Below, piece after piece: positions 50,136 to 58,696 of a stretch of DNA of 64,000 bases (the first letter of the stretch is position 1; each line of letters opens with the position of its first letter). Under the pieces are notes generated by a model. It searched no databases and was not told the DNA's origin. It saw only the letters and a list, made by a program, of their open reading frames with translations. Source of the stretch: an uncultured Gammaproteobacteria bacterium (GTDB lineage Bacteria; Pseudomonadota; Gammaproteobacteria; UBA6429; Thiohalophilaceae); NCBI GenBank assembly GCA_913064945.1, contig CAJYAN010000003.1, positions 1 through 64,000 on the forward strand, read 5' to 3'. A program made the translations under genes and the position numbers.

Positions 50136-51431
50136 TTAGGCCTTTTTGACTTTTGCCTTGCGACGCCGCCGCTTTTTGCCAGAAGCTTGTGGCGAAATCG
50201 GGCGACACATGGCCAGACGACCTGCCTCGTCTTTGGTCTGTATCTCGGTCCACCAGTCGCATAGCTCGGCCAGGGTTTCATCCTCACCGGCCTGGTGACG
50301 CAACAACAGGAAATCATAACCGGCGCGAAATCGTGGCGTCTCCAGCAGGCGCAGGGAACGGCGGCACTCACGATGCGGCAGACGCAACTGCATCATCCAG
50401 ATCTCTTTCATCGGCAGGCGAAAACGTTTGGGGATGGCCGTTTGTGAGATCTGCTGATCGAGCACCTCGCGACAGGCCTGGGTCATCGCCGGCATAGGGG
50501 GCATACCGGTATTTTGTAATTGCGTCGTATGCCAGTGCACCGAGGGCCACAACAGGGCCGCATATAAAAAGGCCGGATTGATCGGTTTGCCAACCTGAAT
50601 ACGTGCATCGGTATTACGCATCGCCTGGCGAACAAAACGTTCTGCGTATGTGTCCTCGCCACTAAAGGCATCGGCGGTCTGGGCAAATAGATGTTGAAAC
50701 AGGCCATATCGAAGCAACAGGTCAAAGGTCTTCTCAGCGTGGCCCGATAAAAATAATTTTAAGACCTCGTCAAACAGGCGTGCCGAGGAAATAACATCCA
50801 GCAAATGGGCCTGTTGAGGTAAGAGTTCCGTCAGTTCGTTGGCCAGACGAAAGTCCAGCTTGGCGGCAAAACGAATGGCCCGCAGCATACGTACCGGGTC
50901 TTCCTGAAAACGGACTTCGGGGTCACCGATCATGCGCAGGGTTCTGGTCTGTAGATCCTGCAGACCACCGGTATAATCCACGACCGAAAAATCGGCGATA
51001 TTGTAGTACAGGGCGTTGATGGTAAAGTCGCGTCGCCAGGCATCTTCGACCAGGGTGCCATAGACATTGTCCCGCACCAGCATACCATTTTCGACCCGTG
51101 ACTCATTTTCCCCTTCGGCCTGGTCATGGTGGCCGCGAAAGGTCGCGACCTCGATAATCTCCCGTCCAAAATGCACGTGCGCCAGACGAAAACGGCGGCC
51201 GATCAGGCGACAGTTACGAAACAGCTTATAGACCTCATCGGGATGAGCATCGGTGGCAACGTCGAAGTCTTTGGGGTGGCCGCCCAGCAACAGGTCACGC
51301 ACACCGCCGCCTACCAGATACGCGGCGAATCCGGCGTCCTTGAGGCGATACAAGACCTTCACCGCATTCGGGCTAATAGCTTTACGTGAAACGCCGTGCT
51401 CGGCGCGGGGAATAATAAGAGGGTCCGTCAC
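50136..51431 (-). CDS. pcnB: Poly(A) polymerase I
   Basis: Adds poly(A) tails that promote RNA decay. The 431 residues start at GTG. The nucleotidyltransferase motif GGGVRDLLLGGHPKDFDVAT with its DxD, FRLAHVHFG, and the RNA-binding part are present. The C-terminus is very basic (KKRRRRKAKVKK). It differs from the CCA-adding enzyme by the PcnB-type N-terminus (HGVSRKAISPNAVKVLYRL). Confidence 0.95.
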   Translation of the reverse strand: MTDPLIIPRAEHGVSRKAISPNAVKVLYRLKDAGFAAYLVGGGVRDLLLGGHPKDFDVATDAHPDEVYKLFRNCRLIGRRFRLAHVHFGREIIEVATFRGHHDQAEGENESRVENGMLVRDNVYGTLVEDAWRRDFTINALYYNIADFSVVDYTGGLQDLQTRTLRMIGDPEVRFQEDPVRMLRAIRFAAKLDFRLANELTELLPQQAHLLDVISSARLFDEVLKLFLSGHAEKTFDLLLRYGLFQHLFAQTADAFSGEDTYAERFVRQAMRNTDARIQVGKPINPAFLYAALLWPSVHWHTTQLQNTGMPPMPAMTQACREVLDQQISQTAIPKRFRLPMKEIWMMQLRLPHRECRRSLRLLETPRFRAGYDFLLLRHQAGEDETLAELCDWWTEIQTKDEAGRLAMCRPISPQASGKKRRRRKAKVKKA

Positions 51432-51540
51432 TTTGGCCTTAAAATCAGCGTCTTATCAATTTATCAACGCCGCATCATAGCACTCATTGTGGCTTTTGAC
51501 GAAATACCACCCATAATCATTTTTGGAAAAGTGGGGCCAT

Positions 51541-51568
51541 AAAAAGGCGACTCTCGGTCGCCCTTTGG
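51541..51568 (-). terminator. Rho-independent terminator of the rubrerythrin operon
   Basis: On the minus strand GGGCGAC-CGAGA-GTCGCC is followed by TTTTT, 25 bases after the DUF3501 stop. Confidence 0.88.
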
Positions 51569-51592
51569 TACAACTGTGGTTCCAGAGTCAAA

Positions 51593-52174
51593 TTACGTCA
51601 GGTCAGCCGTTAACGAGGCATGGATGTTCTCGGCCACTATAATCTTACACTGACAATTTTCATGATCCACGCCCATACTGATTTTGCCACCAGCTTTGGC
51701 ATCCCTGGCCATCGCGTCACTCAGTTCAAAACGCATAAAGTGGACGGCTGAGGTCTTGTCGACGGTATCGCGTTCCATATCCTCATCGGCAATAGCATAC
51801 GACTTGTCATGGCCATCAACACAGACCCAGACTTTATCTTCCACACCAATGAGTTTCGCCAGTTCTTTTTTACGCTCATCGATATCGGAGTATTCGATCA
51901 TGAAAGTGGCTTTCCAGTTGCGACCATCCGGGATGAGAGGGTTATAGACGGCCAGTTCATCTTCAATACCGGCGCGGTCGAAGATCTTTTCAATACGCAG
52001 CATTTCCTGCACCTGGTATTGCATGGTGAATTTATCCTCGAAATAAAGTGTCATGTGCGGATTGAGCGCTACCTGACGATTTTTTTTGTGCGCAATCACC
52101 CGTGCACGGAAATCCGTACGCTGCTCGGCGTACTCTTCCAGGCTTAACAAATCTTCGCGATTCAAATGTGCCAT
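51593..52174 (-). CDS. DUF3501 family protein
   Basis: A 193-residue acidic cytoplasmic protein. The N-terminal LNREDLLSLEEYAEQR and HKKNRQVALNPHMTLYFEDK are the family signature as I recall it. A central DGRNWKATFMIEYSDIDER follows, and a late GVDHENCQCKIIV contains two Cys. No biochemical role is known to me. The family commonly sits next to a CCG-type Fe-S protein and a rubrerythrin, exactly as here (29-bp gap), so the three probably act together. Confidence 0.8.
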   Translation of the reverse strand: MAHLNREDLLSLEEYAEQRTDFRARVIAHKKNRQVALNPHMTLYFEDKFTMQYQVQEMLRIEKIFDRAGIEDELAVYNPLIPDGRNWKATFMIEYSDIDERKKELAKLIGVEDKVWVCVDGHDKSYAIADEDMERDTVDKTSAVHFMRFELSDAMARDAKAGGKISMGVDHENCQCKIIVAENIHASLTADLT

Positions 52175-52203
52175 ATCTAAAACACCTGCTTTATATTGTA
52201 AAT

Positions 52204-53547
52204 TTAAATGCCGTAAGCCTTACGTAACAGGCTCATGGGATGAGTCGTATCACTCCCATCATCCAGGCCATTGGCAATCTGATGACCGGCCATGGGACAG
52301 TCGCTGGTATAGTAATTTGCCTCCGCCTTTTGCACGCGATTCACCACTGGGCGCGCAATTTTCATCGAGACCTCGTGATACTCGAACTTTACCGCATAGG
52401 TCCCGTCATGACCGGAACAGCGTTCAATCGCCTCTACCTCGGTATCCGGTATCATCAGTAAAATATCCCGGGTCTTCATCCCGATGTTTTGCACACGTTG
52501 GTGGCAGGCCACATGATAGGCCACTTTACCTAGCGACTGTTTGAATTCAGTATTCATCAATCCATCCCTGTTACGCAGATGCAAATATTCAAAGGGATCA
52601 AAAATAGCGGCTTTGATTTTTTGTAATTCAGCATCTTCCGGGAACATCAGTGGTAGTTCCTGCTTGAACATCAGGACACAGGAAGGTATTGGCGCGATAA
52701 TGTCCCAGCCTTCATCAATAAGTTTGCTCAACTGTGGTGCATTGGCCTCTTTCGCTTTGGCGACTGATTGCAGGTCACCCAGTTCCAGTTTGGGCATACC
52801 GCAGCACTGTTCCTTGCCAACGAGTTTTACCTGTATGCCATTGTGTCTCAGGACGCTGATCAGGTCTTCACCCATATCCGGCTCATTATAATTGCCATAG
52901 CAGGTTGTAAAGATGGCAACTTTACCGGTTGTCTTCTTGCCCGCCTTGATCGCAGTATCGGCCGTATTACCTGACATGCGCTTACGCAATGTGTCACTGT
53001 GATATTTTGGTAAGGTCGCCTTACTCGATACCTTTAAGGTTTTTTCCAATACCTGGCGTGTCGCCTTGATCTGGTTGGCGCTATTGACGAAATTGACGAC
53101 CACGGGAATGCTGGCCAGTTTGCCAACGGTGTCAGTGGAAGACAGCAGCTTGTCACGAAAAGAAGCGCCCGTTTTCTTAAACTTAACAGCCTTAGCGCGT
53201 AACATTAAATGCGGAAAGTCGACATTCCACTCATGCGGTGGCACGTAGGGGCACTTGGTCATGTAACACAGGTCGCAGAGATAACAATGCTCCACCACCT
53301 TCCAGTAATCTTTTTTAGCAACCCCATCGACTTCCATGGTCTCTGACTCATCAACCAGGTCAAACAGGGTCGGAAATGAATTGCACAGGCTCACGCAACG
53401 ACGACAGCCATGACAGATGTCATAGACGCGTTCCAGCTCAGCATTGAGTTTTTCTTCATCATAAAAATCGGCTGATTGCCAATCTAAGCGGTGGCGTGTA
53501 GGTGCCTCGAGATTACCCTCACGACTGCCTTCTGTTTTTGCGCCCAT
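52204..53547 (-). CDS. Heterodisulfide-reductase-related Fe-S protein (GlpC-like, CCG domains)
   Basis: The 447-residue protein starts from ATG 53547 (AAGGA eight bases upstream); the open frame to 53622 is not conserved. Two [4Fe-4S] motifs are near the N-terminus, CHGCRRCVSLC and CYLCDLCYMTKCP. A first CCG-type domain follows (TCYGNYN, EQCCGMPKLELGD). The second domain keeps VACHQRVQNIG but reads ERCSGHDG, with Ser in place of the second Cys. The family passes electrons between a membrane or soluble donor and a partner; no flavin domain is present. The neighbours suggest a role in peroxide or reactive-species handling with rubrerythrin. Confidence 0.85.
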   Translation of the reverse strand: MGAKTEGSREGNLEAPTRHRLDWQSADFYDEEKLNAELERVYDICHGCRRCVSLCNSFPTLFDLVDESETMEVDGVAKKDYWKVVEHCYLCDLCYMTKCPYVPPHEWNVDFPHLMLRAKAVKFKKTGASFRDKLLSSTDTVGKLASIPVVVNFVNSANQIKATRQVLEKTLKVSSKATLPKYHSDTLRKRMSGNTADTAIKAGKKTTGKVAIFTTCYGNYNEPDMGEDLISVLRHNGIQVKLVGKEQCCGMPKLELGDLQSVAKAKEANAPQLSKLIDEGWDIIAPIPSCVLMFKQELPLMFPEDAELQKIKAAIFDPFEYLHLRNRDGLMNTEFKQSLGKVAYHVACHQRVQNIGMKTRDILLMIPDTEVEAIERCSGHDGTYAVKFEYHEVSMKIARPVVNRVQKAEANYYTSDCPMAGHQIANGLDDGSDTTHPMSLLRKAYGI

Positions 53548-53597
53548 CGACGGTGTCCTTGTGAAGCTATGAGAATGCCTGTTGAAATAGATAATGA

Positions 53598-53616
53598 CCG
53601 GGGCCAACGACCCCGG
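53598..53616 (-). promoter_or_regulatory. GC-rich hairpin between rubrerythrin and the Fe-S gene
   Basis: CCGGGG and CCCCGG form a 6-bp perfect stem around a 7-base loop in the middle of the 92-bp gap. There is no T tract, so this is more likely an mRNA processing or stability element than a full terminator. Confidence 0.5.
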
Positions 53617-53639
53617 CATCATCAGGTCAGAAAGCGATC

Positions 53640-54062
53640 TTAGTCGTCAAGGACATCCAGCGCTTTTTGATAACGGTTCGCGTGTGAACGCTCTGCCTTG
53701 GCCAGGGTTTCAAACCAGTCTGCAATCTCGTCGAAACCTTCGCTACGTGCATCTTTTGCCATACCCGGATACATGTCGGTGTACTCGTGGGTTTCACCGG
53801 CCACAGCGGCCTTTAGATTATCCGCGGTTGGACCGATGGGCAGGCCAGTCGCAGGATCACCCGTCTCTTCCAGATACTCCAGATGACCATGGGCATGGCC
53901 GGTTTCACCTTCAGCGGTGGAGCGAAACAGTGCCGCCACATCGTTGTAACCTTCCACGTCGGCCTTTGCTGCGAAATACAGATAACGACGGTTTGCCTGT
54001 GATTCACCAGCAAAAGCGTCCTTCAGATGTTGCTCAGTCTTACTACCTTTAAGGTCAGCCAT
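53640..54062 (-). CDS. Rubrerythrin (short form without rubredoxin domain)
   Basis: The 140-residue diiron protein starts from ATG 54062, which has a GAGGAAA Shine-Dalgarno; the open frame to 54092 is unlikely. The ferritin-like fold shows the ligand-rich helices: FAGESQANRRYLYFA, EGETGHAHGHLEYL, AVAGETHEYTDMYP and AKAERSHANRYQKAL. The C-terminal rubredoxin domain of classical rubrerythrins is absent, so electrons must come from another protein, plausibly the Fe-S protein encoded next. The family reduces hydrogen peroxide. It is the first gene of a three-gene operon with a strong promoter. Confidence 0.93.
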   Translation of the reverse strand: MADLKGSKTEQHLKDAFAGESQANRRYLYFAAKADVEGYNDVAALFRSTAEGETGHAHGHLEYLEETGDPATGLPIGPTADNLKAAVAGETHEYTDMYPGMAKDARSEGFDEIADWFETLAKAERSHANRYQKALDVLDD

Positions 54063-54122
54063 TTGATTTCCTCCAGTTATTAAACAAAACACTCAGTCTT
54101 GAGATACCACAAAACCGATTAG

Positions 54123-54191
54123 TTTAGACTAATTCTAAAGCGGTGAAACAAAGATAGAACAGTGAATGGATGCTGTCAAGACTAAGTCTAA
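54123..54191 (-). promoter_or_regulatory. Rubrerythrin promoter with two palindromic operators
   Basis: On the minus strand a perfect TTGACA (complement of 54174-54179) and TATCTT (54151-54156) are 17 bases apart. Two copies of AGACTAAKTCTAAA (54126-54139 and 54179-54192, 13 of 14 bases shared) form 7-1-7 palindromes. One overlaps the -35; the other lies just past the expected start, 53 bp away centre to centre. The 7-1-7 layout resembles Fur/PerR-family boxes. Confidence 0.7.
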
Positions 54192-54288
54192 ATTTAACTT
54201 AATCAGTCGACGATTTGACCTGCTCAAGTACTATCCGCTACCTTATGCCACTTTCGAAATGATGGTCATTAAAAGCAGGAAATGCAGC

Positions 54289-54552
54289 GTGGCAAAAAAA
54301 GCAGCAACAAAAAAAGTAAGTGAAAATAAGGCCTTAGACTTCGAATCCGCCATACAGGAGCTGGAGTCACTGGTCGAGCGTATGGAACAGGGCGAGGCCA
54401 GTCTGGAAGAGTCACTGACCGATTTTGAACGTGGTGTCGCCCTGTTTCGACAGTGCCAGAAGGCCCTCGATACGGCTGAACAAAAAGTCCAGATCCTGAT
54501 GAAAAAAAGCGGCTCGGCAGACCTTGAGCCCTTTGATGATCCTAATTTATGA
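54289..54552 (+). CDS. xseB: Exodeoxyribonuclease VII small subunit
   Basis: From GTG 54289 (AGGA upstream) it has 87 residues, the family length. LDFESAIQELESLVERMEQG and SLTDFERGVALFRQCQKAL form the coiled-coil signature. The upstream extension to 54166 overlaps promoter sequence and is not conserved. The order xseB-ispA-dxs is classic, and the stop overlaps the ispA start by ATGA. Confidence 0.95.
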   Translation: MAKKAATKKVSENKALDFESAIQELESLVERMEQGEASLEESLTDFERGVALFRQCQKALDTAEQKVQILMKKSGSADLEPFDDPNL

Positions 54553-55442
54553 GTGCCATTGAGCAGACACTACAGTCCTGGCGTGATCGCACCGAGCGAG
54601 CATTGCACAACTGGCTGCCATCCGCCACAACCCTGCCGGTACGGCTGCACCAGTCCATGCGTTATTCCGTCCTGGGTGGCGGCAAGCGCGTCCGCCCCAT
54701 TCTCGTTTATGCCAGTGGCCTGGCCGTCGGCGCCCGTATCGAGTCGCTGGACGCCCCTGCCTGTGCCGTGGAATTGATCCATGCCTATTCGCTGATCCAC
54801 GACGACCTGCCCGCCATGGATGATGACGACCTCCGTCGCGGCCAGCCTACCTGTCACAGGGCCTTTGATGAGGCCACGGCCATCCTCGCCGGTGATGCCC
54901 TGCAAAGTCTCGCCTTCCACATTCTGGCCCAAGATGCAGACGACAGCTTGCCTGCGCAACAACGCCTCGCAATGCTGGATGCCCTGGCCATCGCCAGTGG
55001 ATCTCGGGGTATGGCGGGCGGTCAGGCCATTGACCTCGATTCGGTCGGCCGGCAGATCAGTATCGCCGAGCTGGAAAACATGCATATCCATAAAACCGGC
55101 GCCCTGATACGCGCCAGCGTTAAACTCGGCGCCCTGTGTCAAACCGGACTCGATCCCGCCATGCTGGAAAATCTCGATCACTATGCAAAATGTATTGGAC
55201 TGGCCTTTCAGGTCCGCGATGACATTCTTGATGAGGAGAGTGATACCGAGACACTTGGCAAGACCCAGGGGGCGGATCGGGCACTAAACAAGCCAACATA
55301 TACCAGTATTCTCGGTCTGGAGGCGGCCAGGGAACTCATCCATGAGCTGCATAATGATGCCATCGCCCGTCTGGAGTCCTTCGGTGAGCAGGCCGATGCC
55401 CTGCGCTGGCTGGCCCGCTACATTATCGAACGCGAGCATTAA
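54549..55442 (+). CDS. ispA: Farnesyl diphosphate synthase
   Basis: Condenses IPP with DMAPP and GPP to FPP for ubiquinone, undecaprenyl carriers and terpenoids. The 297 residues have GGGKRVRPILVYASG, the first Asp-rich motif DDLPAMDDDDLRRG and the second DDILDEESD. It is translationally coupled to xseB. Confidence 0.97.
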   Translation: MSAIEQTLQSWRDRTERALHNWLPSATTLPVRLHQSMRYSVLGGGKRVRPILVYASGLAVGARIESLDAPACAVELIHAYSLIHDDLPAMDDDDLRRGQPTCHRAFDEATAILAGDALQSLAFHILAQDADDSLPAQQRLAMLDALAIASGSRGMAGGQAIDLDSVGRQISIAELENMHIHKTGALIRASVKLGALCQTGLDPAMLENLDHYAKCIGLAFQVRDDILDEESDTETLGKTQGADRALNKPTYTSILGLEAARELIHELHNDAIARLESFGEQADALRWLARYIIEREH

Positions 55443-55530
55443 CCCAGGTGATGACCGTATTGCCAGTCTGAATTGCATCCGTTGAGCGAAAATCGCATGA
55501 TCCGTTGCCAGAATACCTTATAATTAAAAT

Positions 55531-57408
55531 ATGTCTTCAATATTACAAACTATTACGAATCCGCACGACCTGAGCGATCTGAGCCCTGAGCAGCTGATAC
55601 AGCTGGCCGATGAGCTACGCCAGTTTGTTATCCAGTCTGTCAGTAGCACTGGAGGGCACCTGTCCGCCGGTTTAGGCACGATTGAACTCACCATTGCCCT
55701 GCATTATGTCTTCAATACCCCCGAGGATCGTATCGTCTGGGATGTTGGCCATCAGAGCTATCCGCATAAGATCCTGACCGGCCGCCGAGAGCTGATGCCA
55801 AGTCTACGTCAGAAGGATGGTCTATCCGGCTTCCCGCGACGCGATGAAAGTCCCTACGATACCTTTGGCGTTGGGCACTCCAGTACCTCGATCAGCGCCG
55901 CCCTGGGGATGGCCCTTGGTGCCAAGCAAAAGGGTGAGGACCGTAAGGTTGTCGCCGTGATTGGAGATGGCGCCCTCACTGCAGGGATGGCCTTTGAGGC
56001 ACTGAATCATGCGGGTGACCTGGATGCCAATCTGTTAGTCATCCTCAATGATAATGACATGTCGATTTCACCCAATGTCGGCGCCCTCTCCAATCACCTG
56101 GCCAAGATCCTGTCAGGTAAGCTCTACTCCACCATGCGTGAAGGCAGTAAAAAGGTTCTTGGAAAAATGCCCTCGGTCTGGGAGCTGGCACGGCGTACGG
56201 AAGAGCACGTCAAAGGGATGGTCATTCCCGGCACCCTGTTCGAGGAACTGGGTTTTAACTATATCGGCCCTATTGATGGCCATGACCTGCCGACATTAAT
56301 CAAGACACTGCATAACCTGCGTGACATGAAAGGTCCGCAGTTTCTGCACATTGTTACCACCAAGGGCAAGGGCTACAAACCCGCCGAAGAAAACCCCTGC
56401 GCCTACCATGGCGTTGGCCGCTTTCACCCCGAATCAGGCAAGCTGGAGAAGACCCCAGCCACCGGCCCCACCTATACCCAGGTCTTTGGTGACTGGCTCT
56501 GTGATATGGCGCGCCTCGATGAGCGCCTGGTGGGCATCACACCGGCCATGCGCGAAGGCTCTGGCATGGTGAAGTTTTCTGAAGAGTTTCCACAGCGCTA
56601 TTTTGATGTCGGTATTGCCGAACAACACGCCGTAACGCTGGCCGCCGGTCTGGCCTGTGAGGGGGTCAAACCGGTAGTGGCGATTTATTCCACCTTTTTA
56701 CAACGCGCCTACGATCAGCTGATTCACGATGTTGCCCTGCAGAATCTGCCGGTTGTTTTCGCAATCGACCGCGCGGGTGTGGTTGGCCCCGATGGGGCGA
56801 CCCATGCAGGTAGCTTTGATTTAAGTTATCTACGCTGTATCCCCAACATGGTCATCATGGCGCCCGCGGATGAAAATGAGTGCCGTCAGATGTTGTATAC
56901 CGGCTATCGGCATACAGGGCCGACCGCCATCCGCTACCCGCGTGGCACCGGCATGGGTGTTAATATCGAAAGTAAAATGACGGCACTTCCCCTGGGCAAG
57001 GCCGAAATCAGGCGCACAGGCAGCAAAATTGCCCTGCTCTCCTTTGGCTCAATGCTGACTATTGCACTGGAGGCGGCAGCGACCCTCGACGCTACCGTTG
57101 TCAATATGCGCTTTGTAAAACCCCTCGATGCGAAACTCATCTCGGCGCTTGCCAGCCAATATGACGTACTGGTAACGATCGAAGACAATGTCGCCATGGG
57201 GGGCGCGGGTAGTGCCGTCATTGAATATCTTGTTCAGCAACAGATCAATATCCCCGTAATCAACATGGGCTTGCCCGATCATTTTCTGGAACACGGCAGT
57301 CGCGAGCAACTTTTAACTGACGCAGGACTCACTGCCGATGATATACTTCGTCATGTGAATGCCATTAGCCAATCCGGGCAACTCGCCAAACACGCGACAC
57401 TGGCATAG
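55531..57408 (+). CDS. dxs: 1-deoxy-D-xylulose-5-phosphate synthase
   Basis: A thiamine-diphosphate enzyme opening the MEP isoprenoid pathway. The 625 residues include the ThDP motif [33 protein letters not shown], and the transketolase-like [18 protein letters not shown]. Normal length; third gene of the xseB-ispA-dxs set. Confidence 0.97.
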   Translation: MSSILQTITNPHDLSDLSPEQLIQLADELRQFVIQSVSSTGGHLSAGLGTIELTIALHYVFNTPEDRIVWDVGHQSYPHKILTGRRELMPSLRQKDGLSGFPRRDESPYDTFGVGHSSTSISAALGMALGAKQKGEDRKVVAVIGDGALTAGMAFEALNHAGDLDANLLVILNDNDMSISPNVGALSNHLAKILSGKLYSTMREGSKKVLGKMPSVWELARRTEEHVKGMVIPGTLFEELGFNYIGPIDGHDLPTLIKTLHNLRDMKGPQFLHIVTTKGKGYKPAEENPCAYHGVGRFHPESGKLEKTPATGPTYTQVFGDWLCDMARLDERLVGITPAMREGSGMVKFSEEFPQRYFDVGIAEQHAVTLAAGLACEGVKPVVAIYSTFLQRAYDQLIHDVALQNLPVVFAIDRAGVVGPDGATHAGSFDLSYLRCIPNMVIMAPADENECRQMLYTGYRHTGPTAIRYPRGTGMGVNIESKMTALPLGKAEIRRTGSKIALLSFGSMLTIALEAAATLDATVVNMRFVKPLDAKLISALASQYDVLVTIEDNVAMGGAGSAVIEYLVQQQINIPVINMGLPDHFLEHGSREQLLTDAGLTADDILRHVNAISQSGQLAKHATLA

Positions 57409-57447
57409 TTATCTCATTTTACAAATTTATACGACAGGTCAATTCCT

Positions 57448-57834
57448 ATGGCGGGACGCTACACCATGAAAATTATTACGGATTTTGCCGCCGCACACTT
57501 GTTGCGTGACTATCCGGGTGAATGCAGTCGACTCCACGGCCACAACTGGAAGGTTGAAGTTGAAATCAATGCACAAGCACTCGATAACGTCGGCATGGGT
57601 GTTGATTTTAAAGTCATCAAAAAATTTACCAAAGATTATCTTGATAAATGGGATCATCGCCACTTAAACGAAATCCCTCCGTTTGACGAGATTAATCCAA
57701 CGGCTGAAAATATCTCAGCCACTATCTATCAGGCGCTGGGTAAAGAACTCAACTCAGATAATGTAAAAGTTAGTGCAGTCACCCTTTGGGAAACCGAGCG
57801 TGCCTGTGTAACCTATCGCGAAGACCGGGACTAA
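57448..57834 (+). CDS. queD: 6-carboxy-5,6,7,8-tetrahydropterin synthase (QueD/PTPS family)
   Basis: Acts on the GTP-cyclohydrolase product on the way to preQ0 and queuosine. The 128 residues carry the zinc ligands and catalytic Cys in [20 protein letters not shown] (Cys then HGH), [10 protein letters not shown], and the terminal ETERACVTY. The start may be 57448 or the Met six codons later. The next gene encodes the GTP cyclohydrolase, four bases away, so substrate supply and use are paired. Confidence 0.92.
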   Translation: MAGRYTMKIITDFAAAHLLRDYPGECSRLHGHNWKVEVEINAQALDNVGMGVDFKVIKKFTKDYLDKWDHRHLNEIPPFDEINPTAENISATIYQALGKELNSDNVKVSAVTLWETERACVTYREDRD

Positions 57835-57838
57835 ACGA

Positions 57839-58642
57839 ATGAGCGCAACAAAGACAGCAGTAATTGAAGACGTACAAAACCGCGAAGATACCCGCCGTAT
57901 TCCAATCAACAAAGTTGGCATCAAGGATATTCGTCATCCAGTGCGTGTCAAAGACCGTTCTGAAGGTGAGCAACATACTGTTGCCAACTTCAATATGTAT
58001 GTGAACCTGCCACACAATTTTAAAGGTACGCATATGTCACGCTTTGTTGAGATACTCAATCAGCATGAACGTAATATTTCGGTTGAGTCATTCAAAGATA
58101 TGCTGCAGGAAATGACCGAACGCCTGGAAGCCGATTCTGGTCACATCGAAATGAATTTTCCTTATTTCGTCAACAAAAAAGCGCCCGTTTCAGGTGTCGA
58201 AAGCCTGATGGACTATGACGTCACCTTTATTGGTGAGATCCATGGTAACGATAATCAGATGGATATTAAGGTCGTCGTACCGGTGACCAGCCTGTGTCCC
58301 TGCTCCAAAAAGATTTCTGACTACGGCGCACACAATCAACGCTCACATGTCACCGTCACCGCAAAATTTAAAGAGTTTATCTGGCTTGAAGAATTAATTG
58401 ATATTATCGAGCAGGAGGCCTCATGTGAGCTTTACGGCCTATTGAAGCGTCCAGATGAAAAAAATGTCACCGAGCGCGCCTACGATAATCCAAAATTTGT
58501 AGAGGATATGGTTCGTGATGTCGCGGCACGCCTGAACAGCGACGACCGTATTACGGCCTATGTGGTGGAGTCAGAAAACTTTGAGTCCATACATAATCAT
58601 TCCGCTTACGCCCTGATCGAAAAGAATAAAGAGAATCATTAA
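57839..58642 (+). CDS. folE2: GTP cyclohydrolase IB (FolE2)
   Basis: Makes dihydroneopterin triphosphate for folate and queuosine with a metal-flexible active site, in place of zinc FolE. The 267 residues include the conserved Cys in [26 protein letters not shown]-like FVEILNQH, and [13 protein letters not shown] at the C-terminus. Co-transcribed with queD. Confidence 0.95.
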   Translation: MSATKTAVIEDVQNREDTRRIPINKVGIKDIRHPVRVKDRSEGEQHTVANFNMYVNLPHNFKGTHMSRFVEILNQHERNISVESFKDMLQEMTERLEADSGHIEMNFPYFVNKKAPVSGVESLMDYDVTFIGEIHGNDNQMDIKVVVPVTSLCPCSKKISDYGAHNQRSHVTVTAKFKEFIWLEELIDIIEQEASCELYGLLKRPDEKNVTERAYDNPKFVEDMVRDVAARLNSDDRITAYVVESENFESIHNHSAYALIEKNKENH

Positions 58643-58696
58643 GTCATAGGCTGATACTCTCCAGGTCTTGTTGACCTGCCCCTGGCTGATAATCTC

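Noticed and set aside
54570-55181. 203-codon minus-strand frame inside ispA
   Set aside because: It is the shadow of a GC-rich conserved gene; ispA motifs are complete on the plus strand.
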